From Pseudoxanthomonas composti (GTDB taxonomy: Bacteria; Pseudomonadota; Gammaproteobacteria; Xanthomonadales; Xanthomonadaceae), in contig NZ_SAWZ01000011.1 in assembly GCF_004122095.1 (NCBI RefSeq), positions 1-64,000 of the forward strand: a stretch of 64,000 nucleotides of DNA, in the 5' to 3' direction. The notes beneath the pieces are model-generated. The model had not been told where the DNA came from. It ran no database searches and worked only from the letters and a program-made list of their open reading frames with translations. Positions 35,902 through 45,057 of the stretch are shown one piece after another. Positions within the stretch are counted from its first letter, which is position 1, and the number at the start of each line of letters is the position of its first letter. The translations under genes and the position numbers were made by a program.

Positions 35902-36974
35902 GCCGCTTCGATCGACCCCGGCTCGCGCTGCCTGACCAGTCTTGCCTGGCGCAGTGCGGCCAGATCGCCGCTGCCGGTGCAGAAGCAGGCGATGCGCAGC
36001 TGCTGGGCCATGACCTCGAAGTGCTCGATCACCGACTCGGTCGACTCGACCGCGCTGTTCAACACCGAGGCGGCCTGACCGATCAGGTCCGCGCCCAGGG
36101 CGATGGCCTTGGCCGCATCGATCCCATCGCGCACGCCGCCCGAGGCAATGAGCGGCACCGTCGGCAGGCACTGCCGCACGGCCACCAGCGCCTCGGCCGT
36201 GGGGATGCCCCAGTTGGCGAATGCGCTGGCCACGGCGCGGTCCCTCAGCGTCGGCGCGCGTTCGGATTCCACGGCCGCCCAACTGGTGCCGCCAGCGCCG
36301 GCCACGTCGATGACGGCCACGCCGGCCTCCACCAGTTGCCGCGCCACCTCCGCCGACAGCCCCGCGCCGACCTCCTTGACCACGATGGGCGTGCGCGACT
36401 GCCGCGCAAGCGTCTCCAGCGCGACCAGGACGCCGCGCCAGTCGCGGTCGCCGCCGGCCTGCACGGCTTCCTGCAGGGGATTGAGGTGGATGATCAAGGC
36501 ATCGGCATCGATCATCTGCACCGCGCGCAGCGCCAGCTGCACGCCGCCACTGCGCAGCTGCGCCGCGCCCAGGTTGGCCAGGATCGGTACGTCGGGCGCG
36601 CGCTTGCGCAGGTCGCGGGTGAGGCCGTGATCGGCTGCGGTCTCCAGCGCCACGCGCTGGGAGCCCACCGCAATGGCGATGCGCAGCGCCTGCGCCGCTT
36701 CGGCCAGGTGGCGGTTGATGCCCTTGGCGCGCAGGGCGCCGCCTGTCATCGAACTGATCAGGAACGGCGCCTTCAGATCGCGCCCCAGGAAACGGGTCTC
36801 CAGCGAGATCGCATCCAGGTCCAGCTCAGGCAGTGCGCAGTGCTCGAATCGGTAGCCATCCAGGCCCGTGCGGGTCCGCGCCAGCGCGCGACGCTGGTCC
36901 AGCACGATATCCAGGTGATCGTTCTTGCGGGAGACGTGACAATCCGGGGCCGCGCCCTTGCTCGCCAGCCCCAT
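35898..36974 (-). CDS. fni: Type 2 isopentenyl-diphosphate delta-isomerase
   Basis: A 358-residue FMN-dependent isomerase (IDI-2), interconverting IPP and DMAPP. Typical segments are [90 protein letters not shown] and [20 protein letters not shown]. Its place between crtE and crtX shows that it serves carotenoid precursor supply. Start and stop overlap both neighbours (TGATG with crtE, ATGA with crtX). IDI-2 is unrelated to the type 1 idi found near many other crt clusters. Confidence 0.96.
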   Translation of the reverse strand: MGLASKGAAPDCHVSRKNDHLDIVLDQRRALARTRTGLDGYRFEHCALPELDLDAISLETRFLGRDLKAPFLISSMTGGALRAKGINRHLAEAAQALRIAIAVGSQRVALETAADHGLTRDLRKRAPDVPILANLGAAQLRSGGVQLALRAVQMIDADALIIHLNPLQEAVQAGGDRDWRGVLVALETLARQSRTPIVVKEVGAGLSAEVARQLVEAGVAVIDVAGAGGTSWAAVESERAPTLRDRAVASAFANWGIPTAEALVAVRQCLPTVPLIASGGVRDGIDAAKAIALGADLIGQAASVLNSAVESTESVIEHFEVMAQQLRIACFCTGSGDLAALRQARLVRQREPGSIEAA

Positions 36975-37861
36975 CACGGCACCTTGAACAGCTTGCGGCA
37001 GTACTGCAGCAGCGGGCTGGAGGCGCCGAACAGATCGGCAAGCGCGGTTTCGATGCGCTGCACATGCTGGCGCATCTGCTCGCGCGAATGGGCAATGCCC
37101 AACAGGCTGATCAGGGTGGACTTGCCTGCATCCTGGCCCGAGTCCTTGCCCGAGCTGGTGCTGTCTTCGCCGTCCTGCAGATCGTCCTGCAGCTGGAAGG
37201 CCTGGCCCAGTTCCAGGGCGAGCCTGCGCAGGGACTGACGAGTCTGGGTATCGGTCTGGGCCACCACTGCCGTCATCTCGAACGCAGCGGCGAACAGGGC
37301 CCCGGTCTTCAGCGCATTCTTGTTGCTGACCTGGTCGGCGCTCTGCTCGGGCGCCTCGCGCAGATCCAGGCATTGCCCCCCGACCAGGCCCTGCGGACCG
37401 ATGGCGCAGGCCAGCAGGGCCACGAGTTGGTTCCTGGTCTCTGGCTGCACCTCGGGCAGGCCAGCCAGCAGCGAAAAGGCTTGGCTCAACAGGCCGATCG
37501 AGGCGAGCGCGGCGATGTCCTCGCCGAAGCGGCGGTGGATGGTCGGCCTGCCGCGGCGCATCTGCGCGTTGTCCATGCACGGCATGTCATCCAGCACCAG
37601 CGAGGCCGCATGCACCATCTCCACCGCGCAGGCCGCATCCAACAGCCCGCGCGTGGGCGCGTCCAGCTCATGACCGATGGCCAGCATCATCACCGGCCGC
37701 GTGCGCTTGCCCGGGCCCGTGGCTGCTTCGCGGATCGCTAGCGCGACCAGGTCGCCGGGATCGCCCGGCCGGGGAAGCAGTTCGCCAAGACGGCGGTCGA
37801 CCAGCGCCTTCAGCGCATCGGGTGAGTGGTGTAGTCCAGGTATGGTCGCCAGTGCCCGCAC
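36974..37861 (-). CDS. crtE: Geranylgeranyl diphosphate synthase CrtE
   Basis: A 295-residue trans-prenyltransferase making geranylgeranyl diphosphate. The first Asp-rich motif, DDMPCMD, lies at about 91-97 within [20 protein letters not shown], and the second, DDLQD, in [24 protein letters not shown] precedes them. The GTG at 37861 is chosen because GGGAG lies 5 bases upstream (complement of 37867-37871) and the length then matches CrtE of Pantoea (about 302). The frame stays open to GTG 38056, but the extra 65 residues have no family similarity. It is the first gene of the six-gene operon. Confidence 0.93.
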   Translation of the reverse strand: MRALATIPGLHHSPDALKALVDRRLGELLPRPGDPGDLVALAIREAATGPGKRTRPVMMLAIGHELDAPTRGLLDAACAVEMVHAASLVLDDMPCMDNAQMRRGRPTIHRRFGEDIAALASIGLLSQAFSLLAGLPEVQPETRNQLVALLACAIGPQGLVGGQCLDLREAPEQSADQVSNKNALKTGALFAAAFEMTAVVAQTDTQTRQSLRRLALELGQAFQLQDDLQDGEDSTSSGKDSGQDAGKSTLISLLGIAHSREQMRQHVQRIETALADLFGASSPLLQYCRKLFKVP

Positions 37862-38191
37862 GGATGCTCCCGACCACCGCTCGGTGGCGCTGATTTGCAG
37901 AATTGAAGGCGCCACGTCGCTGGCGTCTTGAACTTCATGAATAGTGCCGGACGTGGTGTAAAAGCTGTCGTCACACACAGGGCTCGATGAGGTGAGCAGG
38001 TGGCGATCGGTGGGCGCGCAGGTGGCGTCGTCGGCGCCGCGCGTCTGGGACTTCACCTGCGCGCGCGGCTTTTGCTGGATGCAAGCGGTTGTCCTGCGAT
38101 GCCAACGCTTTCGCTCTGCGCTGCGTGACGCTTCGCGCAGCGGCGCTCGTCGACGATCTTGTCCAGAGCGCTGCGATATCGGGCAATAGCG
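37862..38191. other. Leader region of the carotenoid operon
   Basis: A 330-base gap upstream of crtE and downstream of an unknown minus-strand gene. The operon promoter should lie here. On the minus strand TTTTAC and TATTCAT near 37936-37960 are loosely promoter-like, but I cannot assign them. Confidence 0.4.
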
Positions 38192-38710
38192 TTATAGACG
38201 CCGCCAGGCCTGGCACAGCATCGACAGCGCCTGCTCGCCGTCTAGCCTCAGCCAGTCGCGTGGCGCGACATCGCCCAACGCCAGCGGCAGCGGACCCAGT
38301 GGCGGCTGCTCGCGCACCATCAGCTTGCATTCGCCGTGGCGCCCGTCGTCGTCCGGGACGCTGTAACGCAGCGCGGGCAGATAGGTCAGCTTGCCCGAAG
38401 CCGTCACCCATCGCCGCGCTTCGGCTTTTGTCGCAGCACGTTTCCGAAAACCGATGGCCGGCACCAGGCAACGCTGGGTCTGCCACACCGCCTGCTCGGC
38501 CAGGCTCAGATGATCGGCATCCGCAATCGCATCGAAGGGATGCCTGGGATTTCCACACTCCACACCGAATGTGCATTCGGCCACGACCGTACTTTCCTCG
38601 CGTCGCTCGATCACCGCCAGCAGCTCGCCGAGGGCGACCTCTCTCTCTGTCGCGCCTTCGCGCGCGTCGGCCTGCCAATGCCGCAGTTGAATGAGATGCG
38701 TCAGTGCCAT
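38192..38710 (-). CDS. Unknown protein, member 2 of an in-window paralogous pair
   Basis: A 172-residue protein sharing ordered blocks with the protein at 22870-23421: THLIQLRHWQADA, EVALGELLAVIERREES, ECTFGVECGNPRHPFD, QAVWQTQRCLVPAIGFRKRA, GKLTYLPALRYSVPDDDGRH, GECKLMV and PLALGDVAPRDWLRLDGEQA. AGGAGG ahead of the ATG at 38710 fixes the start. No named domain is recognised. It lies upstream of crtE on the same strand with 330 bases between, so it is not evidently part of the crt operon. Confidence 0.8.
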   Translation of the reverse strand: MALTHLIQLRHWQADAREGATEREVALGELLAVIERREESTVVAECTFGVECGNPRHPFDAIADADHLSLAEQAVWQTQRCLVPAIGFRKRAATKAEARRWVTASGKLTYLPALRYSVPDDDGRHGECKLMVREQPPLGPLPLALGDVAPRDWLRLDGEQALSMLCQAWRRL

Positions 38711-39199
38711 GGAGCCTCCTGGTAGAGTTCTGTGCCCCCTTCCGCAGATTGGTCGAGACTTTGGAACGGGAGGCCAAGGTTTCAACCGCTAAATGGCTCA
38801 AACGTGACCGCTGCAGAGTATTGGGGTGAATGTCGGGCGCATCGCTTGAGATGGCCGCTACATAAAGTCGCCGACCCCAGAGGTTGCGCGAGCGCTGCCT
38901 GAAGGGTGTCATGTCAGCGCTTGATCACGCGTTATCTCCTGAGTGCGGCCTGGAGTGCACCACTGGAGGCTTCGCCAGAAGGCGCGAGGATTGATTCAAA
39001 ACAACGGGCGGCAGACGACAGACATTCGCGAGCGGACATGCAGGGAGCCTGGCTTGTCACGATGCCGCGATACGCGCTCGCGGCTAGCCTTGCGCGGCAG
39101 CAGACAAAGGTCAGTTGGTCGCCAAGCCAGGGGGTGCCGACGGAGCGCACCTATCCAGCCCCTCGCCGACCGGTCGCACTGGGTTAGGAGCGCGATTGC
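38711..39199. other. Gene-free stretch
   Basis: About 490 bases. Short frames here lack coding character and no repeat or hairpin stands out. It may be decayed sequence at the edge of the variable RHS region. Confidence 0.45.
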
Positions 39200-39484
39200 T
39201 CACTCCCCGGCACGGTGGTCAGATGCAGGTCCCGGCGTAGCGCCAAGACCCTCGCTCAGCAAGCGCAGACCGACCATGGTCATCGTGCCGTGCACCGCGC
39301 AGCTCGGGCAGGTCAGGCTCGCCCCCGAATCATGAGTCGCGATAAAGCCGGGTCCACCCACGGCGGCCCCCCACCGATGCGCGCAACGCAGGCACTCGGC
39401 AATAAGGGATGAAATCCCGATCCACCGCCCCGCGCTGTACAGCGGAACGGCCTGATGGATGTTGAAACATGCAGTCTGCAGCAT
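39200..39484 (-). CDS. Small zinc-ribbon-like protein
   Basis: A 94-residue protein with two CxxC knuckles: C31-x2-C34 (ECLRC) and C59-x2-C62 (TCPSC), separated by 24 residues, which is a zinc-ribbon arrangement. The ATG at 39484 has GGAGGG (complement of 39490-39495) five bases upstream, a strong Shine-Dalgarno. The same frame is open to 39901, but that extension is Arg/Pro-rich and not credible. No family name can be given. It stands alone in a gene-poor region between the crt genes and the RHS gene. Confidence 0.6.
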   Translation of the reverse strand: MLQTACFNIHQAVPLYSAGRWIGISSLIAECLRCAHRWGAAVGGPGFIATHDSGASLTCPSCAVHGTMTMVGLRLLSEGLGATPGPASDHRAGE

Positions 39485-40219
39485 CGATGCCCTCCACGGC
39501 TCGGAAGCGGCCCTGACGCGAAGCGCTCCCAGGCAACGCAGGCCGTTATCAGCACTACAGCCGTCTGCAACGCGAAACGCGGCCACGTCAGGCCGCGTGC
39601 GCGTCGCGGGGCCTGGGGCCGTGGGTGACGCGCGCCGGCGCTTGCCGTTGCTGCATTGAAGCATTGGCGCCACAGCCCGGCGAATCGGCATGCAGTCAGC
39701 GAGTTGAAGACGTGGGTGTCCAGCTGTGGGCGGGGAGGGTAGCGGCCCGACACGCAGTCGATCCAACAACCGGGAGCGGGGAGGCCGCTCTGCAAGCCGC
39801 AGACCGCAGCCCCGTGCTCTCTCACCGACCGGCCCTGGAATTCCACCACGCCAGCGCAGAGACGCTCTCTCAAGGCTGACGCATGCCCCCGTTGGCACCA
39901 CCGCCCTTAACTCGAGGAGAGCGCCGTCTTAGAAGCCCACCAAAGCCGCAAAAAGAAAGCCCCGCCTTTCGACGGGGCTCTTCGAGGGCCCGACATCAGC
40001 TATCGGGGGCTCCCCTGCAGCAGGACCGCGAGATCAGCTGGTGAACGGGAGTTTGGGCCGGCGGATGTGAGGCTGCTGAGAAGGCTGATTGAGAGAGGTA
40101 AGCCCTTGACCGACTGTTGACGCCTGATGTGCGAAGCGACAATCATCCTTAACTGTCGTCTGGGGACGATGTACGGGTAGCAAGAACAGGAATTCTTCCC
40201 TTCCACTTTAAGGATCGAT
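39485..40219. other. Gene-poor stretch before the RHS gene
   Basis: About 735 bases. It holds the Shine-Dalgarno of the zinc-ribbon gene, the hairpin at 39950-39979 and, at its end, the leader of the RHS gene with TAAGGA at about 40208-40213. No credible gene was found, although the hairpin suggests that a transcript from the right once ended here. Confidence 0.5.
39950..39979 (-). terminator. Rho-independent terminator reading leftward
   Basis: On the minus strand AGCCCCG pairs with CGGGGCT around an 8-base loop, followed by TTTCTTTTT, a textbook terminator. No minus-strand gene is recognisable to its right before the RHS gene starts, so it is orphaned. Confidence 0.75.
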
Positions 40220-43200
40220 ATGAAGCCCGCTGTCTCAAGTGCGAGGGGTCCTAGGCATTTGCTTTCGTTTGCTACCCATTTCATGGGGGCAATTGCTGCT
40301 CTGGCCCTGACGGGCGGAGCTTTTGCCGGCTCCGCAGTCGCGCAGACTGTCAGTGCTTGCTACGAGGGCGTCTGCAAGAGCTCGCTTAGTGAAGCGGAAG
40401 CGCTCATGCGGCAAGACCCCATCTACGGGAGCCTGTTCCGCAAGTCGACGTCTCGTCTTCTTACTGTGAGTGACAGGTCGTCGACCCGTGCTATCCAGTA
40501 CGATGTTGATAACACGGTGCCAGAGAGGTTTTATCAGCCCGGTTACGTCATGGACGGCTGGGGCTCTTATGAAACGGGCTGCGCGGCCTCTGAGAGTGAT
40601 GAATATACCTGCGTAAGTGAGCAGGAGATTATAGCTCGCTTTGCCGCGTCCATGAAAAATTTATACGCCGGTTGCAACTTGCGGAATGAAGCTATCGGAG
40701 GCTCCTACATCGAGCCGTTTAGGACTGTTAGGTCTTATTACAATGGGTCCTCGGGTAGTACCGGAAAAATCGATAGCACGCATCAAGGCGCAGGGCCGAA
40801 CGGCCAAAAAGCATGGAGTTATGAAGTCAATTGCCCCGCATGGGGTGAGCCTGTAATTTGGTATCCGCGCTGGCATCCGATCTATAAGACTCAGGTCTTT
40901 CAGTGTCCAGTTGGCTTCTATGCTGAAGATGGAATTTCGGCGGCGTACGCCGATGCCAATACGAGCCCAGACGCGATCGTCGAGTGGCCAAAACTTTGCG
41001 CGCCTGGAAAGCAGTACGCTGAGATCAGCGTCACCACAACGCAGGTGGCGAGCCCATGCACTGCGCATCCTTGCCATCCTTCCACAGGTGATAAATCAAG
41101 GGCGGAAGTCGATTTCGAGTTTGCTGGGCGGCCTTTTGTGCGTAGCTATCACTCTCTCGGCCAAGCTTCAGGACACTCCGGATCGGGAGCTTCTTGGTCA
41201 CATACCTACGAAGAGCGTCTAGATATCTACGGAAGTGTCGTGCTCGTCGATGAGCGCGGTTTTGTTGAGACCTTTTCCGCCCTCAACTCCGCAGCGGATC
41301 GTTTGCGAGGAAGAAATTCCCAGCGGCTGCTCACGTTGGACAGCAACCATCGCTATCACCTCTATGAGGCAAACCGGGCCGAGAAGATCTTTGACAGGTC
41401 GGGGAGTCTTATCTCAGTAGTCGATCCAAACAAGCCAGCTCATAGCCTTGAGTTGGTGTATACGAACGGGCGACTCGCCAGAGTGACTGATGGTACCGGG
41501 CGCTCACTCGTGTTTCATTACTCGGGAGGCTTGCTGAGCTCGATTGACCGGCCCGACGGGCAGAAGGTCAGCTATTATTATGATGGCGACAACAACCTCA
41601 GCGCTGTTGACTACGGCGGGGGCGTGGTTAAAAAGTATCACTACCATGAGCCTGAGCTTGCCGGCTCTAATCAAATTAATCACCTCACTGGCATCACGTC
41701 TGAGGACGGGCGCCGCTATGCTAGCTTCGCATACGACAGCAAGGATCGTGTTGTTTCCAGCGTTTTGCACGTCGCCGATGCAAGGGTGGAGCGTACCTAC
41801 CTGAATTACTCATCCGAGACGTCGGTTTCAGTTGTAGTGGACGGGGAGGGAGATACGACATACACCATCGAGCCTGGCATGTACCGCCGAATCACCGCGG
41901 TCTCGCGTCCTAACGGGAGCAGTGGCTACCAGTTCAACAGTGATGATCGTCTCGCGCAGGAGACGGACGCAAAGGGGGTGGTGACTTCCTATACCTACAC
42001 GGACGCGTACCCTAGCTCGATCGTTCGCGGTGTAGGGACAGCGAGCGAGAGAAAGGAAGTCATCTTGCGCGACGCCAATAATCAGACTGTGAGACGCGAG
42101 CTCTGGTCTAAGGCTGGTGGAACGGAGAGGCTGGAATCAGTTGAGGCATTTGTTTACGACAATGCGCGTCGGCTGCAAGCGTCTTGCGCCGTCGACCCTG
42201 CTGTATCGGTCGCGGCGAGTTATCAGTGCGGATCATCTGCATCGGCTCCGGCGGGGGTGAGGCAGCGCAGGTTCACCTACTGTGATACTTCTGACGCTGC
42301 GCAATGTCCGCTTTTGAGTCTGATGAAATCCGCTGTCGGCGGCACTGAGCCGGAAGTCGCCTTGGAGTATCGCGCCGTTGATCATGCTGTGTGCACAACC
42401 AATCAAGCTGGTTGCGCTTATCGCAAAGGCGACCTCTGGAAAATCACCAACGGCCTGGGCCAGGTCACCGAAACCCTGGCTTACGACGGCGCCGGCCGCC
42501 CCAAATCGGTCAAGGACCCCAACGGCGTCATCACCGATTACGAGTACCACGTCCGCGGCTGGCTGACCGCGGTCAAGGTGCGCGGCACCAACAACAGCGC
42601 CGAGACCGACGACCGCATTACCCGCATCGAGTATTGGCCCACCGGCCTGGTCAAGAAGGTCAGCCTGCCCATGGGCGCCGCGACCAACTACACCTACGAT
42701 GCCGCCCATCGCCTGACCCAGGTCTCGGACAACGCCGGCAACAAGATCGTCTACACGCTGGACAATGCCGGTAACCGCATCAAGGAAGAGGTCAAGAACT
42801 CCAGCGGCACGCTCAAGGCCACCCTGAGCCGGGTCTACAACCAGCTCGGCCAGCTGGCCACGGCGGCCGACGCCAGCGCCAATCCGACCGACTTCTCCTA
42901 CGACGCCAATGGCAACACCACTGGCACCGAGGACGCCCTGGGCCGCACGACCAGCTACGCCTTCGACGCCCTGAATCGGCTGAAGGAGTCCATCCAGGAC
43001 ACCGCGGGTATCCAGGCCAAGACCGGCGTGAAGTACAACGCCCTGGACCAAGTCACCGAGGTGACCGACCCCAAGGGCCTGAAGACCACCTACAAGTACA
43101 ACGGCTTTGGAGACCTGACCGAACTCAAGAGCCCGGACACCGGCACCACCACCTACACCTACGACGAGGCCGGCAACGTCAAGACCGCCAAGGATGCCCG

Positions 43201-45055
43201 TGGCAAGACCGCCACCTATGCCTACGATGGTCTGAACCGGGTCACCTCGATCGGCTACGCCAGCACCGCCCTCAACGTCACCTACGGCTACGACACGGCC
43301 GGCACGGCCTGCGCCAGCGGCGAGACCTTCGCCAAGGGCCGCCTGAGCTCGATGACTGACGGGGCAGGCAGTACCCAGTACTGCTACAACCGCTTCGGCG
43401 ATTTGGTGCGCAAGGTGCAGACCATCAACGGTGTCAGCCTGACCCTGCGCTACACCTATGCAGCCAATGGCAACCTCACCGGCATGGTCTACCCGGACAA
43501 CACCGTCGTGGACTACACGCGTGACGTGCAGGGCAGGGTGACGGCGGTGGGTGTGACCCGACCGGCGGCCAGCCGTGAGGTCGTGCTCAGCCAAGCCAGC
43601 TACCACCCCTTCGGCCCCGTGGCTGGCTGGACCTATGGCAACGGCCGCACCATGAGCCGGCCGGTGGATCTGGACTACCGCCCCCTAGCCATCGTCGACT
43701 CGGCCGCCGATGGCCTTCAGGTCGCCTTTGGCTACGACCCGGTGGGCAACCTGACCAGCCTGAACTCGGCCACCAACACCACCCCGCAGCTGACCATCGG
43801 CTACGACGCCCTGGGCCGACTGACCTCGCTGAGCGATCCCAACGCCACCCAGCCGTTGGAGGCCTACACCTATGACGCCACCGGCAACCGCACCAGCGCC
43901 AAGCAGAACGGCCTCACCAAGGCCTACACCTATGCCTCGACCAGCCACCGCCTGACCAATGTCGGCGGCCTGGCCAGAAGCTACGCCGCCGACGGCAGCA
44001 CCACCGCCCTCAACGGCACAGCCAAGCAGTTCACCTACGACGACACCGGCCGGATGCAGCAGGCCAAGAACGGCAGCACCGTGGTGATGAACTACCGCTA
44101 CAACGGGCGAGGCGAGCGCACCCGCGCCTATCTCGGCAGCGCCAACACCTACACGCTCTACGACGAGGCCGGCCACTGGCTGGGCGACTACGGCAACAAC
44201 GGCACAGTCATCCAACAGGCGATCTGGATGGAAGACCTGCCGGTGGGCGTGGTCACCACCGCCAAGACCCACTACCTCCAGCCCGATCACCTAGGCACCC
44301 CACGCGCTGTCATCGACCCTGCTAGCAACAAGGCCATCTGGAGCTGGAGCATCCGCGGTGAAGCCTTCGGCGCTACCGCACCGAACGAGGACCCCGACCA
44401 GGACGGGCAGGCGTTCGTCTTCAACCTGCGATTCCCCGGACAGCGCTATGACGCGGCGAGCGGACTGAACTACAACTACTTCCGGGACTATGAGCCTGGC
44501 ACGGGGCGGTATGTGCAGAGCGACCCGATTGGCTTTGCCGGCGGCATATCAACGTATGGATACGTCAGCAATTCCCCGCTCGAGTACCTTGATGCACTCG
44601 GACTCCAGAGGGGCATCCCGATCCGTGGTCCTACCACTCCCGGATATCCGGGTAGTTCGGGTGGCTACTACGATCCCAACAGTCCCTACAACACGGGTCC
44701 AAACGGTGAGACTGTATACCCAGGCATGTCTATCCCAAGCTCTGCCGATATCGTAGCCGGCATCCTCACATCGCCGCTTCTTACGTCTCCTGCTTCTCCG
44801 GTCCCCACGTTCCTTTCGTTAACCAAGCATCTATCGAGCGAGATGGCGTGCGGTGAAGGTGAGAATTGCCAGAGGCGTTACGAAGAAGAGGCGGCTCGAT
44901 GCGAAACTTGGCGAGGTCGAGGACCGCGCGGTGAGAGTGAGCGGTGGTACTACGCCTGTCTCTCCCGTGCCGCAAATCGGCGTAACCTATGCACGGGTAA
45001 CGGTGGTCCGACTGGCGAAGAACCACCAGAATGGTCTGGCAGAGATTTGCGATAA
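40220..45055 (+). CDS. Secreted RHS/YD-repeat polymorphic toxin-like protein
   Basis: A 1611-residue RHS protein. Residues 1-41 form a Sec signal (hydrophobic FMGAIAALALTGGAFAGSAV, cleavage likely after AVA). A Cys-containing N-terminal region follows. A DUF6531-like start of the repeat shell lies near 275 (CHPSTGDKSRAEVDFEFAGR). Many YD repeats (GRLTSLSDP, YTYDATGNRT type) run to about 1370. The RHS core is DHLGTPRAVID ... FPGQRYDAASGLNYNYFRDY, EPGTGRYVQSDPIGFAGG, ending LDALGL near 1462. The 149-residue tip has six cysteines at its end and is a candidate toxin of unknown type. TAAGGA precedes the ATG. No VgrG, PAAR or Tc genes are adjacent. The first ~735 residues and the tip are encoded by visibly lower-GC DNA than the core. 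Confidence 0.92.
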   Translation: MKPAVSSARGPRHLLSFATHFMGAIAALALTGGAFAGSAVAQTVSACYEGVCKSSLSEAEALMRQDPIYGSLFRKSTSRLLTVSDRSSTRAIQYDVDNTVPERFYQPGYVMDGWGSYETGCAASESDEYTCVSEQEIIARFAASMKNLYAGCNLRNEAIGGSYIEPFRTVRSYYNGSSGSTGKIDSTHQGAGPNGQKAWSYEVNCPAWGEPVIWYPRWHPIYKTQVFQCPVGFYAEDGISAAYADANTSPDAIVEWPKLCAPGKQYAEISVTTTQVASPCTAHPCHPSTGDKSRAEVDFEFAGRPFVRSYHSLGQASGHSGSGASWSHTYEERLDIYGSVVLVDERGFVETFSALNSAADRLRGRNSQRLLTLDSNHRYHLYEANRAEKIFDRSGSLISVVDPNKPAHSLELVYTNGRLARVTDGTGRSLVFHYSGGLLSSIDRPDGQKVSYYYDGDNNLSAVDYGGGVVKKYHYHEPELAGSNQINHLTGITSEDGRRYASFAYDSKDRVVSSVLHVADARVERTYLNYSSETSVSVVVDGEGDTTYTIEPGMYRRITAVSRPNGSSGYQFNSDDRLAQETDAKGVVTSYTYTDAYPSSIVRGVGTASERKEVILRDANNQTVRRELWSKAGGTERLESVEAFVYDNARRLQASCAVDPAVSVAASYQCGSSASAPAGVRQRRFTYCDTSDAAQCPLLSLMKSAVGGTEPEVALEYRAVDHAVCTTNQAGCAYRKGDLWKITNGLGQVTETLAYDGAGRPKSVKDPNGVITDYEYHVRGWLTAVKVRGTNNSAETDDRITRIEYWPTGLVKKVSLPMGAATNYTYDAAHRLTQVSDNAGNKIVYTLDNAGNRIKEEVKNSSGTLKATLSRVYNQLGQLATAADASANPTDFSYDANGNTTGTEDALGRTTSYAFDALNRLKESIQDTAGIQAKTGVKYNALDQVTEVTDPKGLKTTYKYNGFGDLTELKSPDTGTTTYTYDEAGNVKTAKDARGKTATYAYDGLNRVTSIGYASTALNVTYGYDTAGTACASGETFAKGRLSSMTDGAGSTQYCYNRFGDLVRKVQTINGVSLTLRYTYAANGNLTGMVYPDNTVVDYTRDVQGRVTAVGVTRPAASREVVLSQASYHPFGPVAGWTYGNGRTMSRPVDLDYRPLAIVDSAADGLQVAFGYDPVGNLTSLNSATNTTPQLTIGYDALGRLTSLSDPNATQPLEAYTYDATGNRTSAKQNGLTKAYTYASTSHRLTNVGGLARSYAADGSTTALNGTAKQFTYDDTGRMQQAKNGSTVVMNYRYNGRGERTRAYLGSANTYTLYDEAGHWLGDYGNNGTVIQQAIWMEDLPVGVVTTAKTHYLQPDHLGTPRAVIDPASNKAIWSWSIRGEAFGATAPNEDPDQDGQAFVFNLRFPGQRYDAASGLNYNYFRDYEPGTGRYVQSDPIGFAGGISTYGYVSNSPLEYLDALGLQRGIPIRGPTTPGYPGSSGGYYDPNSPYNTGPNGETVYPGMSIPSSADIVAGILTSPLLTSPASPVPTFLSLTKHLSSEMACGEGENCQRRYEEEAARCETWRGRGPRGESERWYYACLSRAANRRNLCTGNGGPTGEEPPEWSGRDLR

Positions 45056-45057
45056 GT

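Noticed and set aside
37862-38056. 65-residue N-terminal extension of CrtE
   Set aside because: No family similarity and a better ribosome site at GTG 37861 giving the usual length.
39485-39901. Long N-terminal extension of the zinc-ribbon gene
   Set aside because: Arg/Pro-rich sequence without coding character; a strong ribosome site marks ATG 39484.
40000-40284. 94-codon minus-strand frame overlapping the RHS start
   Set aside because: It overlaps the signal-peptide coding region and has no motif; the leftward terminator beyond it made me look, but no gene is supported.
42233-43606. A 457-codon minus-strand frame inside the RHS core, rich in Gly and Val
   Set aside because: It is the mirror of the repetitive YD core; no start signal or family similarity.
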